From WRAV01 sp050950205 (GTDB taxonomy: Bacteria; Bacillota; Clostridia; Oscillospirales; Ruminococcaceae), in assembly GCA_050950205.1 (NCBI GenBank), contig JBMNHF010000019.1, positions 3,894 to 67,893 on the forward strand: a stretch of 64,000 nt of DNA, in the 5' to 3' direction. How positions within the stretch are numbered: position 1 is the first letter of the stretch; every line of letters starts with the position of its first letter. The notes under the pieces are model-generated. The model was given only the letters and a program-made list of their open reading frames with translations, had not been told where the DNA came from and ran no database searches. Positions 47,371 to 56,328 of the stretch are shown piece after piece. The translations under genes and the position numbers were made by a program.

Positions 47371-48354
47371 ATGAGCAATGAGGTTCTGCTGCAGGCACAG
47401 GATGTCAAGCAGTATTTTACAGTAAAAAAAGAAAGGGGCCAAAAAGCCACTTTGTATGCCGTGGACGGCGTTACCCTCTCCATCTATAAAGGGGAAACCT
47501 TTGGATTGGTGGGAGAGTCGGGGTGTGGAAAATCCACCCTGGGCAAAACTTTTTTGCGGCTCTACCCCCTGACCGGCGGCAAAATTATCTTCGACGGCAA
47601 GGATATTTCCCGTCTGCGGGGCAAGGAGCTGAAGGAGTTTCGGTGCAAATCTCAGATGATCTTTCAGGACCCTTCCTCCTGCCTCAATCCCCGGCGCAAA
47701 ATAGCGGAGATTCTTTCCGAGCCCTTTGTCATTCACGGGCTTTATGCAGGGGAAGAGCGTCGCCGCAGAATTTTGGAATTGTGTGACATGGTGGGCCTTT
47801 CCAGCGCCTATCTGGAGCGCTACCCCCATGAGATGTCGGGTGGGCAAAAGCAGCGGGTGGGCATTGCACGGGCCCTTGCCCTCAATCCCCAACTGATCAT
47901 CTGCGACGAGCCGGTTTCGGCTCTGGACGTTTCCATCCAGGCCCAGGTGATTAACCTACTGGAGGATTTGCAAAAACAGTTAAACCTAACATATCTGTTT
48001 ATCTCGCACAATCTCAGTGTGGTCAAGCACTGCTGCCAGCGCATCGGCGTCATGTATCTGGGAAAAATTGTGGAGCTGGCTTCGGCAGAGCTCCTGTATC
48101 AGAATGCCATGCATCCCTACACCCAGGCGCTGATTTCCGCCATTCCCATCATCGATGATGGCAGCGGCCAGCCGGTTCCCGAGCAGATTGTTTTGTCGGG
48201 CGATCTGCCCAGCCCCACCTCTCCCCCTGTGGGCTGTGCTTTTCACACCCGCTGCCCCCACGCCATGGAGCGCTGCCGCAAAGAGCGGCCTTCCATGCAA
48301 GAGGTGGAGCCCGGCCATTATGTTTCCTGTTTTCTCTATGAACCCCATCCATAA
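47371..48354 (+). CDS. OppF/DppF-type peptide ABC transporter ATPase
   Basis: 327 residues. Walker A GESGCGKS, signature MSGGQKQR, Walker B LIICDEPVSALD, switch His in FISHNLSVV and the OppF tail FHTRCPHAMERCRKERP. Partner of the preceding ATPase; starts 21 bp after it behind AAAGGAGTGAGAGG. Confidence 0.92.
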   Translation: MSNEVLLQAQDVKQYFTVKKERGQKATLYAVDGVTLSIYKGETFGLVGESGCGKSTLGKTFLRLYPLTGGKIIFDGKDISRLRGKELKEFRCKSQMIFQDPSSCLNPRRKIAEILSEPFVIHGLYAGEERRRRILELCDMVGLSSAYLERYPHEMSGGQKQRVGIARALALNPQLIICDEPVSALDVSIQAQVINLLEDLQKQLNLTYLFISHNLSVVKHCCQRIGVMYLGKIVELASAELLYQNAMHPYTQALISAIPIIDDGSGQPVPEQIVLSGDLPSPTSPPVGCAFHTRCPHAMERCRKERPSMQEVEPGHYVSCFLYEPHP

Positions 48355-48390
48355 AAGAGCATATTCTTTTATTATATTAGGAGGTAAACT

Positions 48391-50034
48391 ATGAAGAAGA
48401 TACTAGCGATTCTTTTAACATGCAGTCTTTTGGTATCGCTGTTTGCCGGTTGCGCCAGCGGAAGCAGCGGACGGGTTTCTACCCCTCAGGGCGGTGACAG
48501 CTCCGGCTCCGGCGCGGAAGCCGCCCAACCCAAAACCGTAGTCATCGGAGCTCAGTCCGACCTGATTACGCTGGATCCCGGCAATATGTACGAGCCTTAC
48601 GCCAACATGATTTCCTACGCGGCCTACGACATGCTGTACCGGGTGGAAACGGGCACCATGGGCACTCCCGTTCCTTCGGTGGCCACCGACGTGGAAATTG
48701 ACGACACCCATACCGTATACACCTTCCCCCTGCGGGACGATGTGGTATTTGCCAGCGGCAACAAGCTCACCGCCAAGGATGTGGTTTGGAGCATCAACCG
48801 GGTGATGAACATGAAGGATAGCAACGCCTACTCCAACGTCAAGATTGTGGAGAAGGTGGAAGCTCCCGACGATTACACCGTAGTCATTACCCTGACCGAA
48901 CCCGACGCCTCCTTCCTGGTGAAGCTGACCTCCAACGCCTACTGCATTCTGGACAGTGAACTGGTCAAGCAGCATGGCGGCTCCGACACCGGGGGCGACA
49001 CCGCCAAGGCCTGGCTGGATACCACCTCCGCCGGCTCGGGACCCTACATCATCAAGAGCTGGACTCCCAAGGAGCAGTTGGTTCTGGAGAAGAACCCCAA
49101 CTACTGGGGCGAAGCAAAAAATATTGACACCATCATCCTCAAAGAGATGCCCAGCGTAGATGCTCAGATCACCGCCCTGCAAAACGGCGAAATTGACATT
49201 GCTCTTGGGCTGAACACCGAAACCGCCAAACAGCTGGAGGGTAAGGAAGGTATCACCATTTCCAACGGCGCCACTGCCCTCATCACCTTCCTGGTGATGA
49301 ACCGGGATGCTTCCCTCTCCCCCGAAATTGCCAACCCCAAGGTGCAGGAAGCGGTTCGCTACGCTCTGGATTATCCCGGCTACCTGGCTCTGGGCGGCGA
49401 GGGTTGCACCATTCCCTTCAACTTTGTGCAGATGGGCTTTTCCGGCGCTCTGACCAGAGATGAAAACTTCCGGGATCTGGAAAAAGCCAAGGCTCTGATG
49501 GCGGAAGCCGGCTATCCCGATGGCTTTGACATCACCCTGACCTGTGCCAACAACAACTCCGAGGGTCTGGAGTGGACCACCATTGCCCAGAAGGTCAAGC
49601 AGGACCTTGCCGAAATCGGCATCAACGTCAACATCGAAACCCTGGAGGCCACTTTGGTGTACGAAAAGATGCGGGAAGCTTCCATGCCCTTCTACGTCAT
49701 GTTCTGGTCTCCCGACTACTACGACATCAACAATCAGTTTGCCTTCCTGCCGGGTACCGGCGAGCATGGTACCGCCTACGGCAACCGCACCAAGTGGGAG
49801 CTGACAGCGGAAAATCAGGCTCTGTGGGATCTGGCCAACAAGATTCAGGTGGAAACCGACCCCGCCCAGCGGGCTGCTTATGCCGAGGAGCTGCAGCAGC
49901 TGTTTGACCAGGATAACCCCTTTGCCTTCCTGCTGCAGCACCCCAAGACCTTTGCCTATCGTTCCGACCGTCTGGACAACGTCACCTACAACGACCTGTG
50001 CAAAATCCAACTCTGTGACCTGGTAGCCAAATAA
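48391..50034 (+). CDS. Oligopeptide/dipeptide-type ABC substrate-binding lipoprotein
   Basis: 547 residues. Lipoprotein signal MKKILAILLTCSLLVSLFAG with Cys21, then a Ser/Gly linker. A family-5 solute-binding domain follows (QSDLITLDPGNMYEPY, DVEIDDTHTVYTFPLRDDV, FASGNKLTAKDVVWSINR). GTGEHGTAYGNRTKWE near the C-terminus is typical of dipeptide/oligopeptide binders. Preceded by TTAGGAGG. Codon choice is strongly GC-rich and C-ending, suggesting high expression. Confidence 0.92.
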   Translation: MKKILAILLTCSLLVSLFAGCASGSSGRVSTPQGGDSSGSGAEAAQPKTVVIGAQSDLITLDPGNMYEPYANMISYAAYDMLYRVETGTMGTPVPSVATDVEIDDTHTVYTFPLRDDVVFASGNKLTAKDVVWSINRVMNMKDSNAYSNVKIVEKVEAPDDYTVVITLTEPDASFLVKLTSNAYCILDSELVKQHGGSDTGGDTAKAWLDTTSAGSGPYIIKSWTPKEQLVLEKNPNYWGEAKNIDTIILKEMPSVDAQITALQNGEIDIALGLNTETAKQLEGKEGITISNGATALITFLVMNRDASLSPEIANPKVQEAVRYALDYPGYLALGGEGCTIPFNFVQMGFSGALTRDENFRDLEKAKALMAEAGYPDGFDITLTCANNNSEGLEWTTIAQKVKQDLAEIGINVNIETLEATLVYEKMREASMPFYVMFWSPDYYDINNQFAFLPGTGEHGTAYGNRTKWELTAENQALWDLANKIQVETDPAQRAAYAEELQQLFDQDNPFAFLLQHPKTFAYRSDRLDNVTYNDLCKIQLCDLVAK

Positions 50035-50076
50035 ACGGCTCCTTCTTTCGGATAGAACCGATGGGAACTTGTTTTG

Positions 50077-50122
50077 GATGCCGTGCCGGATCCTGCTTTT
50101 GCAGGCTCTCCGGCATGGCATC
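50077..50122 (+). terminator. Large hairpin between the binding protein and permease genes
   Basis: A 13-bp stem with one G-T pair (GATGCCGTGCCGG/CCGGCATGGCATC) contains an inner 5-bp stem with a TTTT loop. No proper T run follows. It probably acts as a partial terminator or 3' stabiliser that lets more binding protein than permease be made, a common arrangement in ABC operons. Confidence 0.55.
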
Positions 50123-50252
50123 AGGGTTTGTTGAGGCAAATACTGCGACGGCGTTTAGGGAATGAAGCAACCCCTTTGACTCAAAGAATCTAGATGATTT
50201 TGTTCGCGCCATCTCAATAAACCTGCATTGCTGAAAAGAAAGGAGTGCCTTT

Positions 50253-51266
50253 TTGGTCCGGTATCTAATCAGACGTCTGCTCTTGATGGTGGTTTTGCTG
50301 CTGGGAGTGTCGGTCATGGTCTTTTTGATCTCCCACATGGTGCCCAGCAACCCGGTTGCTGCAAACCTCAGCCAGACCGCCTTGAATGACCCGGAAATCG
50401 TCGCCGCCTACGAAGCCAAATGGGGGCTGGACAAGCCCTTGCACGAGCAGTACATCGTCTATATGTCCAATCTGTTGCGCGGCGATTTCGGCACTTCCAT
50501 CCGGACGGGAAGACCGGTGCTACAGGATCTGAAGCAGTACTTCCCCGCCACCGTTGAGCTTTCCATCTTTGCCATGATCATTGCCATTGTGCTGGGGGTG
50601 GGCTTTGGAGTGCTTTCCGCCATCTTTCAAAACAAGCCGGCGGATCAGATTCTGCGGGCCATTTCGGTCAGCGGTGTTTCCCTGCCCAGCTTTTGGTTTG
50701 CCCTGCTGGTGATGTCGGTGTTTTGCGGCAAGCTTCAGTGGTTTCCCAGCGGGGGAAGAATCAATCCCCGCATCTTCAACCCCACCGGCGGCACCGGCTT
50801 GTATGTGCTGGACGCCATCTCCTGGGGTGACTGGGAAATGCTGGTGGATGCCCTTTCCCACCTTGTCCTTCCCGCCATTGTGCTGGGCTTTTTCACCATG
50901 GGCCTCATTACCCGCCAAACCCGCTCCAACCTTCTGGAGGCCATGTCCATGGACTACATCCGCACCGCCCGCTCCAAGGGCATGAAGGAGCGCAGGGTGG
51001 TGATCGGCCATGCTCTCAACAACGCGTTGATTCCGGTGATCACCGTCAGCGGCATGGGCTTTTGCAACCTGCTGGGCGGTATGGTGTTTGTGGAAAAAAT
51101 CTTTTCCTGGCCGGGCATCGGGCAATACGCCTATCTTTCCGCCACTACCTTGGATTTTCCCGCCATCTGCGGTGTTTCCCTGCTGATTGCAGTCACCTAT
51201 GTGGTGGTCAATCTGCTCATTGACATTCTTTACGGTGTGATCGACCCCAGAATTCGGTATCAGTAG
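50253..51266 (+). CDS. OppB/DppB-type peptide ABC transporter permease
   Basis: 337 residues from a TTG at 50253 (GAAAGGAGTG upstream). LIRRLLLMVVLLLGVSVMVF at the start and the coupling motif MSMDYIRTARSKGMKERRVV (EAA loop) near residue 230 identify it. Six membrane spans. Forms the channel with OppC. Confidence 0.92.
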   Translation: MVRYLIRRLLLMVVLLLGVSVMVFLISHMVPSNPVAANLSQTALNDPEIVAAYEAKWGLDKPLHEQYIVYMSNLLRGDFGTSIRTGRPVLQDLKQYFPATVELSIFAMIIAIVLGVGFGVLSAIFQNKPADQILRAISVSGVSLPSFWFALLVMSVFCGKLQWFPSGGRINPRIFNPTGGTGLYVLDAISWGDWEMLVDALSHLVLPAIVLGFFTMGLITRQTRSNLLEAMSMDYIRTARSKGMKERRVVIGHALNNALIPVITVSGMGFCNLLGGMVFVEKIFSWPGIGQYAYLSATTLDFPAICGVSLLIAVTYVVVNLLIDILYGVIDPRIRYQ

Positions 51267-51279
51267 AAGGAGGCAAAGC

Positions 51280-52119
51280 ATGAACACAGTAAAGCAACTG
51301 TTAAAACATAAAAACTTTATGTTCAAGCTGGGCCTTGCCATCTGCATCGGCTGGATTTTGATTGCCATTTTGGCTCCGCTGCTGGTACCCTATCACCCCA
51401 TCACCCATCAGAATATGGCCGGGCGCTTTCAGCCCCCCAGCGCCCAGCACTGGTTTGGAACCGACAGCCTTGGCCGGGATGTGTTTAGCCGGGTGCTGTA
51501 CGGCAGCCGTATTTCCATCACCGCCGGGGTGGTTACCGTCCTAATCTCCTTTTTGGTGGGCATTTTGTTTGGAGGAATTTCCGGCTATGTGGGTGGCGTG
51601 GTGGACGATGTGATGATGCGCTTTAGCGAAATGGTGCAGTCCTTCCCGCCCCTGATTCTCGCCATGGTGATTGCGGCGGCTTTGGGGCCCAACATCAGCA
51701 ACTCCATCCTGGCCATGGCCATCATCTGGTGGCCCAACTACGCCCGGCTTACCCGGAGCATTGTGATTTCCGTCAAGGAAAACGACTACGTCACCGCCAG
51801 CCGCATTTTGGGAGCATCCCACCTGCGGATTTTGTATCGGGAGATTCTGCCCAACAGCGTAGGGCCCATGGCTGTTATGGCCACGCTGGATTTGGGAAAC
51901 GCTATTTTGATGTTTTCGGGCCTTTCCTTTTTGGGGCTGGGGGTACAGCCTCCCATGGCAGAGTGGGGCGCTATGGTCAGCGACGGCGTTCTCACCTTTA
52001 ACTACTGGTGGATTTCCACCTTTCCGGGGCTTGCGATTTTCAGTGTCGCCATCGGCGCCAACTTTATTGGTGACGGCCTGCGGGATTATCTGGACCCCAG
52101 AATGCGCAAACGGACCTAA
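51280..52119 (+). CDS. OppC/DppC-type peptide ABC transporter permease
   Basis: 279 residues. HQNMAGRFQPPSAQHWFGTD with SLGRDVFSRVLYGSRIS is the OppC N-terminal signature, and the EAA loop is KENDYVTASRILGASHLRIL. About six spans. Starts 14 bp after OppB behind AAGGAGG. Confidence 0.93.
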   Translation: MNTVKQLLKHKNFMFKLGLAICIGWILIAILAPLLVPYHPITHQNMAGRFQPPSAQHWFGTDSLGRDVFSRVLYGSRISITAGVVTVLISFLVGILFGGISGYVGGVVDDVMMRFSEMVQSFPPLILAMVIAAALGPNISNSILAMAIIWWPNYARLTRSIVISVKENDYVTASRILGASHLRILYREILPNSVGPMAVMATLDLGNAILMFSGLSFLGLGVQPPMAEWGAMVSDGVLTFNYWWISTFPGLAIFSVAIGANFIGDGLRDYLDPRMRKRT

Positions 52120-52139
52120 TGGGGCAGGAGGAATGAATT

Positions 52140-52469
52140 ATGGAAAAAGTTGTGTTGGAACAAGTGCCGGTAACCGGGCTGCCCCTGTATGAAATGCAGC
52201 AGCTGTTCCACCTTGCCGGACAGTACAGCGACATTCGCATCAGTTACATCACCCTGCTGCCGGGCAAACGGGTGCCCGAAAGCGGCACCGGTGCCCATGA
52301 ACAGGACGAGTACTCCTTCTTTCTCGAAGGGGAAGTATATACCGAAAGCGGAGACTTTAAGGGAACCTGCCGTCAAGGAGAGGCTACCCTTATCCCCCGC
52401 GGGGAGCAACACTGGTGTGAAAACCGCACCGACAAACCCTGCCGGCTGGTTTGTGTTCTGGCAAAGTAA
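52140..52469 (+). CDS. Small cupin-domain protein
   Basis: 109 residues. A single cupin barrel: motif 1 is altered, with GAHEQDEYSFFLEGEVYTES giving H-x3-E-like ligands, and motif 2 is IPRGEQHWCENRTD with the conserved His. One metal site is likely. In the peptide operon between OppC and the peptidase. It may be an isomerase, a metal sensor or a binding protein; no specific role can be assigned. Confidence 0.75.
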   Translation: MEKVVLEQVPVTGLPLYEMQQLFHLAGQYSDIRISYITLLPGKRVPESGTGAHEQDEYSFFLEGEVYTESGDFKGTCRQGEATLIPRGEQHWCENRTDKPCRLVCVLAK

Positions 52470-52497
52470 CAGGTTCCCAACAAGGAGATAAGCGTTT

Positions 52498-53568
52498 ATG
52501 AAGGAGCAGCGGCTGCAGCGAGTGATCGAATACATGGAACAGGCAGACTTGGAGCAGATTGTCATCTCCTCCCCTGCCTCGGTCTATTACCTCACCGGCT
52601 ATTGGGTAGAACCCCATGAGCGGATGCTGGCCCTGTATCTGGACCGGTGGGGCAAAGTCATTCTGTTTGCTAACTCCATCTTTGGGCTGAACGATACGCC
52701 GGAAATTCCGCTGGTCTGCCACGGAGATTCGGAGCATCCCGTTGCCGATCTTGCAAAAGTGGTAAGGCCGGGCCAGTTGGGGATTGATAAATTTTGGTAC
52801 AGTAAATTTCTCATTGGACTGATGGAGCTGCGCCGGGATATGGTACCCGTTGTGGGCTCCCATCCGGTGGATTTGGCCCGCCAGCAAAAGGACAGCACAG
52901 AGCAGGAAAAGCTGCGGGCAAACTCCTTGATCAACGACAAGGTCATGGCCTCGGCGATCGCCCTGCTTCGAGAGGGCGTCACCGAAAACGAGCTGGCCTC
53001 TGCCGTCAATAAATTGTTCCTGCAACACGGTGCCGACGGCGAGGGCCCCCAGCTGGTCTGCTTTGGAGCCGGCGGCGCTGACCCTCATCACAGCCCCGAC
53101 GGCACCGCCCTAAGGCCGGGGGACAGCGTCACCATCGACATCTTCACCCCCATTGGGCGGTACTGGTGTGATATGACCCGCACCGTGTTTTACAAAACCG
53201 TTTCGGAAAAGCAGCGGCAGGTCTACCAGCTGGTCAAGCTGGCCAGCGAGGCGGCCATTTCCAAAATAAAGCCGGGGGTTTTGCTTTCCGACTTGGACAA
53301 AGCCGCCAGAGACATTATTACAGAGGGCGGCTACGGCCCCTACTTTACCCATCGGCTGGGGCACGGCATCGGCTTGGACTGCCACGAACCCCCCGATGTC
53401 AGCGGCACCTCCCACGTTGTGGCGAAGCCGGGAATGGTATTTTCGGTGGAGCCGGGCATCTACTTGCCGGGGGAATTCGGGGTTCGCATTGAGGATTTGG
53501 TGCTGGTCACCGAAGATGGCTGCCAGGTGCTCAACCACTACCCCAAAGAGCTGCAGGTCATAGACTAA
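52498..53568 (+). CDS. M24 family Xaa-Pro-type aminopeptidase
   Basis: 356 residues. The N-terminal creatinase-like domain (about 1-125; SSPASVYYLTGYWVEPHE) precedes the pita-bread metallopeptidase. Metal ligands: Asp in SVTIDIFTPIG, Asp in WCDMTRTVF, His in RLGHGIGLDCHEPP, Glu in FSVEPGIYLPG and Glu in VRIEDLVLVT. It should remove N-terminal residues before proline, fitting the peptide importer upstream. PepQ-type prolidase is the alternative. Preceded by AAGGAG. Confidence 0.92.
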   Translation: MKEQRLQRVIEYMEQADLEQIVISSPASVYYLTGYWVEPHERMLALYLDRWGKVILFANSIFGLNDTPEIPLVCHGDSEHPVADLAKVVRPGQLGIDKFWYSKFLIGLMELRRDMVPVVGSHPVDLARQQKDSTEQEKLRANSLINDKVMASAIALLREGVTENELASAVNKLFLQHGADGEGPQLVCFGAGGADPHHSPDGTALRPGDSVTIDIFTPIGRYWCDMTRTVFYKTVSEKQRQVYQLVKLASEAAISKIKPGVLLSDLDKAARDIITEGGYGPYFTHRLGHGIGLDCHEPPDVSGTSHVVAKPGMVFSVEPGIYLPGEFGVRIEDLVLVTEDGCQVLNHYPKELQVID

Positions 53569-53575
53569 AACAATC

Positions 53576-53615
53576 ACAGGAGACTGCCAAAAAGTGCAGC
53601 CTCCTGTTGTTGTTT
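53576..53615 (+). terminator. Terminator after the peptide operon
   Basis: A 12-bp stem with one mismatch (ACAGGAG-CTGC) around an 8-nt loop, then TGTTGTTT. Confidence 0.75.
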
Positions 53616-53824
53616 GGGCAAATGCAAGTTCTGCCGGCTGCGTTTTTCGTTGTGGAAAGAAGGTTATTGCTCCACTTTTCATGGACAAGCACACTGCAGC
53701 GGACAGAAGGTTTCAAGCTGGTCTTTTCTCCAGCTAAGGACTTCTGAATGACGAGATTTGGGATGGCAAAAAAGAAAGATTTATGCTATGATGTTGTAAA
53801 ATCTCCCAGAAAGGTGTGTTTGGG

Positions 53825-54631
53825 ATGCAAGCTTTGTTGAATCTTCACCCAGTACTGCTGGCCGGCCTGGCCGGGCTGTTTACCTGGGGAATGACCGCAG
53901 CCGGCTCATCGCTGGTGTTTTTCTTCAAATCTTTGGACAAGCGGGTCACCAACCTGATGCTTGGTTTTGCCGCCGGTGTAATGATTGCTGCCAGCTTTTG
54001 GTCTTTGCTGGCCCCCGCCATTGAGCTTTCGGAGCATATGGGGTTTTTCTCCTTTTTTCCCGCTTTGGTGGGCTTTTTGTGCGGCGGACTCTTTTTGTGG
54101 GGGCTGGATAAGGTGATTCCCCACCTGCACTTGGGTTTCCCTGACGAAAAATCGGAAGGCGGTGCTTCTGCCTCTCACACCCGCACTTTTTTGTTGATGC
54201 TGGCCATTACCCTACACAACATTCCCGAAGGGTTGGCGGTGGGGGTGGCCTTTGGTGCCGTAGGCGGAGACAAGACCCTGCTTTTGTCTGCCATGGTGCT
54301 GGCTTTGGGCATCGGTATTCAAAACTTTCCCGAAGGTGCGGCGGTTTCCATTCCCATGCGGGGGATGGGAACTTCCCGGGCTAAGAGCTTTTATTACGGA
54401 CAGCTTTCCGCCGTGGTAGAGCCGGTTGCGGCCATTGTGGGTGCCTGGCTGGTCACCTTCATCACTCCGGTACTCCCCTATGCTCTGTCCTTTGCCGCAG
54501 GCGCCATGATTTTTGTGGTGGTGGAGGAGTTGATTCCCGAGTCTCAGGTGGGGGATGGTTCCGACCTTTCGGCACTGGGTACCATGGCGGGCTTTGCGGT
54601 GATGATGGTGCTGGATGTGGCGCTTGGTTGA
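53825..54631 (+). CDS. ZIP family metal transporter (ZupT-like)
   Basis: 268 residues from the ATG at 53825; an in-frame GTG at 53816 is too close to AGAAAGG. Eight spans with the ZIP signatures TLHNIPEGLAVGVAFG and GIQNFPEGAAVSIPMRG, whose His/Asn/Glu residues bind zinc, iron or manganese. A His-rich short loop (IPHLHLG) precedes them. Imports divalent metal. No Fur/Zur-type site was recognised upstream. Confidence 0.92.
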   Translation: MQALLNLHPVLLAGLAGLFTWGMTAAGSSLVFFFKSLDKRVTNLMLGFAAGVMIAASFWSLLAPAIELSEHMGFFSFFPALVGFLCGGLFLWGLDKVIPHLHLGFPDEKSEGGASASHTRTFLLMLAITLHNIPEGLAVGVAFGAVGGDKTLLLSAMVLALGIGIQNFPEGAAVSIPMRGMGTSRAKSFYYGQLSAVVEPVAAIVGAWLVTFITPVLPYALSFAAGAMIFVVVEELIPESQVGDGSDLSALGTMAGFAVMMVLDVALG

Positions 54632-54686
54632 GCCGTTTTGCCAGTTTGGTATCCCCTTAGTAATCTGATAGCAACCTTAAGCAGAA

Positions 54687-54727
54687 AGCTCCCACTGCAG
54701 TGCAACAGCTGCAGCGGGAGCTTTTTT
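54687..54727 (+). terminator. Terminator after the ZIP transporter
   Basis: A 14-bp stem with one mismatch (AGCTCCCACTGCAG) around an 8-nt loop, then T6. Confidence 0.9.
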
Positions 54728-54820
54728 GGGCTGAAACCCTCTGGGAAAAAGAGGCAAAAGTAAATCATTGCAAGCTGGCTGCCGGCGCTTAGGGGAAACT
54801 TCCTAAGTGTTTGACCAGCC

Positions 54821-55243
54821 TTACACCTTGCGGATAAAGGCAGTGCGGCAGCGGCTGCAGGTCACCTCAATTTTCCCCTTGCCTTTGGGCACGCGAAGAT
54901 GCTGGCCGCAAGAAGGACATTTGAGATAGCGATACACCTTCCAGTCCCGAAAGCGGTTGCGCAACATCCTGCCCCTGGCTTTTCCCTTGTGGACCCAGGA
55001 AAGCATCCACTGATTCTCGCGGCTGCGGGCCGGGTAATTGCGGGAAAACATCCGCCAAAAGGCAAAGACCATGCCAACATAATAAAGCAGCATCAGCAAT
55101 GGCAGACGCACAAGCTGAGCCAACACAGAGCAGAGCAGCGATAAAGCCAGCAGCACAACGGTGAGCTGATCGACACCATACCGCCCCTGAAACACTTTAT
55201 ATAGCGCTGCCCTCACTCTCTGCCTCCATATTTGCCAGCGCAT
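54821..55243 (-). CDS. Membrane protein with C-terminal zinc ribbon
   Basis: 140 residues from the ATG at 55243 (GGGGG upstream). Two hydrophobic stretches (about 25-62: LTVVLLALSLLCSVLAQLVR then LPLLMLLYYVGMVFAFWRMF), a basic stretch, then a zinc ribbon with CPSCGQHLRVP and CSRCRTAF. Conserved in Clostridia as hypothetical. Follows the Spo0A-like gene on the same strand and may be co-transcribed. Confidence 0.72.
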   Translation of the reverse strand: MRWQIWRQRVRAALYKVFQGRYGVDQLTVVLLALSLLCSVLAQLVRLPLLMLLYYVGMVFAFWRMFSRNYPARSRENQWMLSWVHKGKARGRMLRNRFRDWKVYRYLKCPSCGQHLRVPKGKGKIEVTCSRCRTAFIRKV

Positions 55244-55311
55244 GGGCAAGCCCCCTCTATGATTCTTTTGTATGTTTTGGGAAGGACAAGAGCATGGCAA
55301 GAGCACCTTGT

Positions 55312-56067
55312 CTAAGAGCTTGTGTCGGAAGTAGAGTGCTGTTTTTCGTGCAGAATTTCTCGCAGTTGCTGGCAAAGAGAAGAAAGCAGCTTTCCGTTGC
55401 TGGGAGGCCTTTTATGGTCGTCAAATCCCAGATGCAGTTGCAGCGTTTTTCCATCCCCTTTGGACCATGCGTAGCGAATGGCATCCCGGATGTTCTTTTC
55501 CACGTTCATGGGTGTGGTAGATTGGGTTTTTGCGACGTGTGGATATACTTTTTTGGTGAGAGCCTTATGGGAATTCTCCTCCCGAAAGAGCATCTGTACG
55601 CATTCCACAATGCAATCATAGCCACGGTGCTTGGGAGAAAAGCCGCAATCCCGCAACAGGCGCACCAGCTCGGGATATAAATTTTCCTCCCGTTCCAGAT
55701 TGCGGTAAAGGGAGTGCAGGTTAAGCATGCAGTCTGCAATGTTCATTTCGCTCATGCTCTTGTCAAAAACGTACATGGCCCCCTTGCGCAGAAAGAGTTG
55801 CTCCCAGCTGGAAGTGCGCTGTCCCATGCAGATAAAAATAGCCGGGCGGCGAGGAAGATGCAACTGCGAAAGATAGTCCAACAACCAGGCTGCCCGATCG
55901 CCGAGACCCACCTCCATCAGCAAAATGTCCGGTTGCACCGCAAGCAGCTTGTTAAACACTTCATGGGGATTAAAAAAGGAGTGTTTTGCATAGATGTTTT
56001 CTTGGCGCAACGCCCTATCGTAATACCTAAACGATTCTTGATTGTCTGTAATAATCAAAGCTGTCAA
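55312..56067 (-). CDS. Spo0A-like regulator with degenerate receiver domain
   Basis: 251 residues from a TTG at 56067, chosen for ATCAGGAGGA eight bases upstream. The C-terminal half (about 132-240) matches the Spo0A DNA-binding domain: LRDCGFSPKHRGYDCIVECV, LTKKVYPHVAKTQSTTPMNV and EKNIRDAIRYAWSKGD. The N-terminal receiver is eroded: PDILLMEVGLGD has Glu52 where Spo0A has the phosphorylated Asp, the acidic pocket is TDN, and the Thr site lies in FICMGQR. Lys103 remains. It may be phosphorylation-independent and constitutive. It lies downstream of tsf behind a terminator, not at the usual spo0A locus, so it may be a paralogue. Confidence 0.75.
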   Translation of the reverse strand: MTALIITDNQESFRYYDRALRQENIYAKHSFFNPHEVFNKLLAVQPDILLMEVGLGDRAAWLLDYLSQLHLPRRPAIFICMGQRTSSWEQLFLRKGAMYVFDKSMSEMNIADCMLNLHSLYRNLEREENLYPELVRLLRDCGFSPKHRGYDCIVECVQMLFREENSHKALTKKVYPHVAKTQSTTPMNVEKNIRDAIRYAWSKGDGKTLQLHLGFDDHKRPPSNGKLLSSLCQQLREILHEKQHSTSDTSS

Positions 56068-56275
56068 CGCAAAAATCCTCCTGATTACAACCGCCAAATT
56101 TGGCGAAAATCAGATCGAATCCTATACTTTCCACTGATGTCATATGCTTTGGCAGAGGCATTTTACGTCTTTTCCTCTGCCATGGGAATGCTGTGTCCTG
56201 GGTTTTTCGCTGCTTGGTGCTCTTTGGTTCATAGCACCATCTCAAGGGCCAGAGTGCTGCGCGGCGCATAACTTA

Positions 56276-56309
56276 GCAAAAGTCCCCTGTTCGAGAGAAC
56301 AGGGGACTT
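56276..56309 (-). terminator. Terminator after tsf
   Basis: A perfect 13-bp stem (AAGTCCCCTGTTC) with a GAGA loop, 20 bp after the tsf stop and followed on the minus strand by TTTTG. Confidence 0.85.
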
Positions 56310-56328
56310 ATTAAACACACAACCTTGC

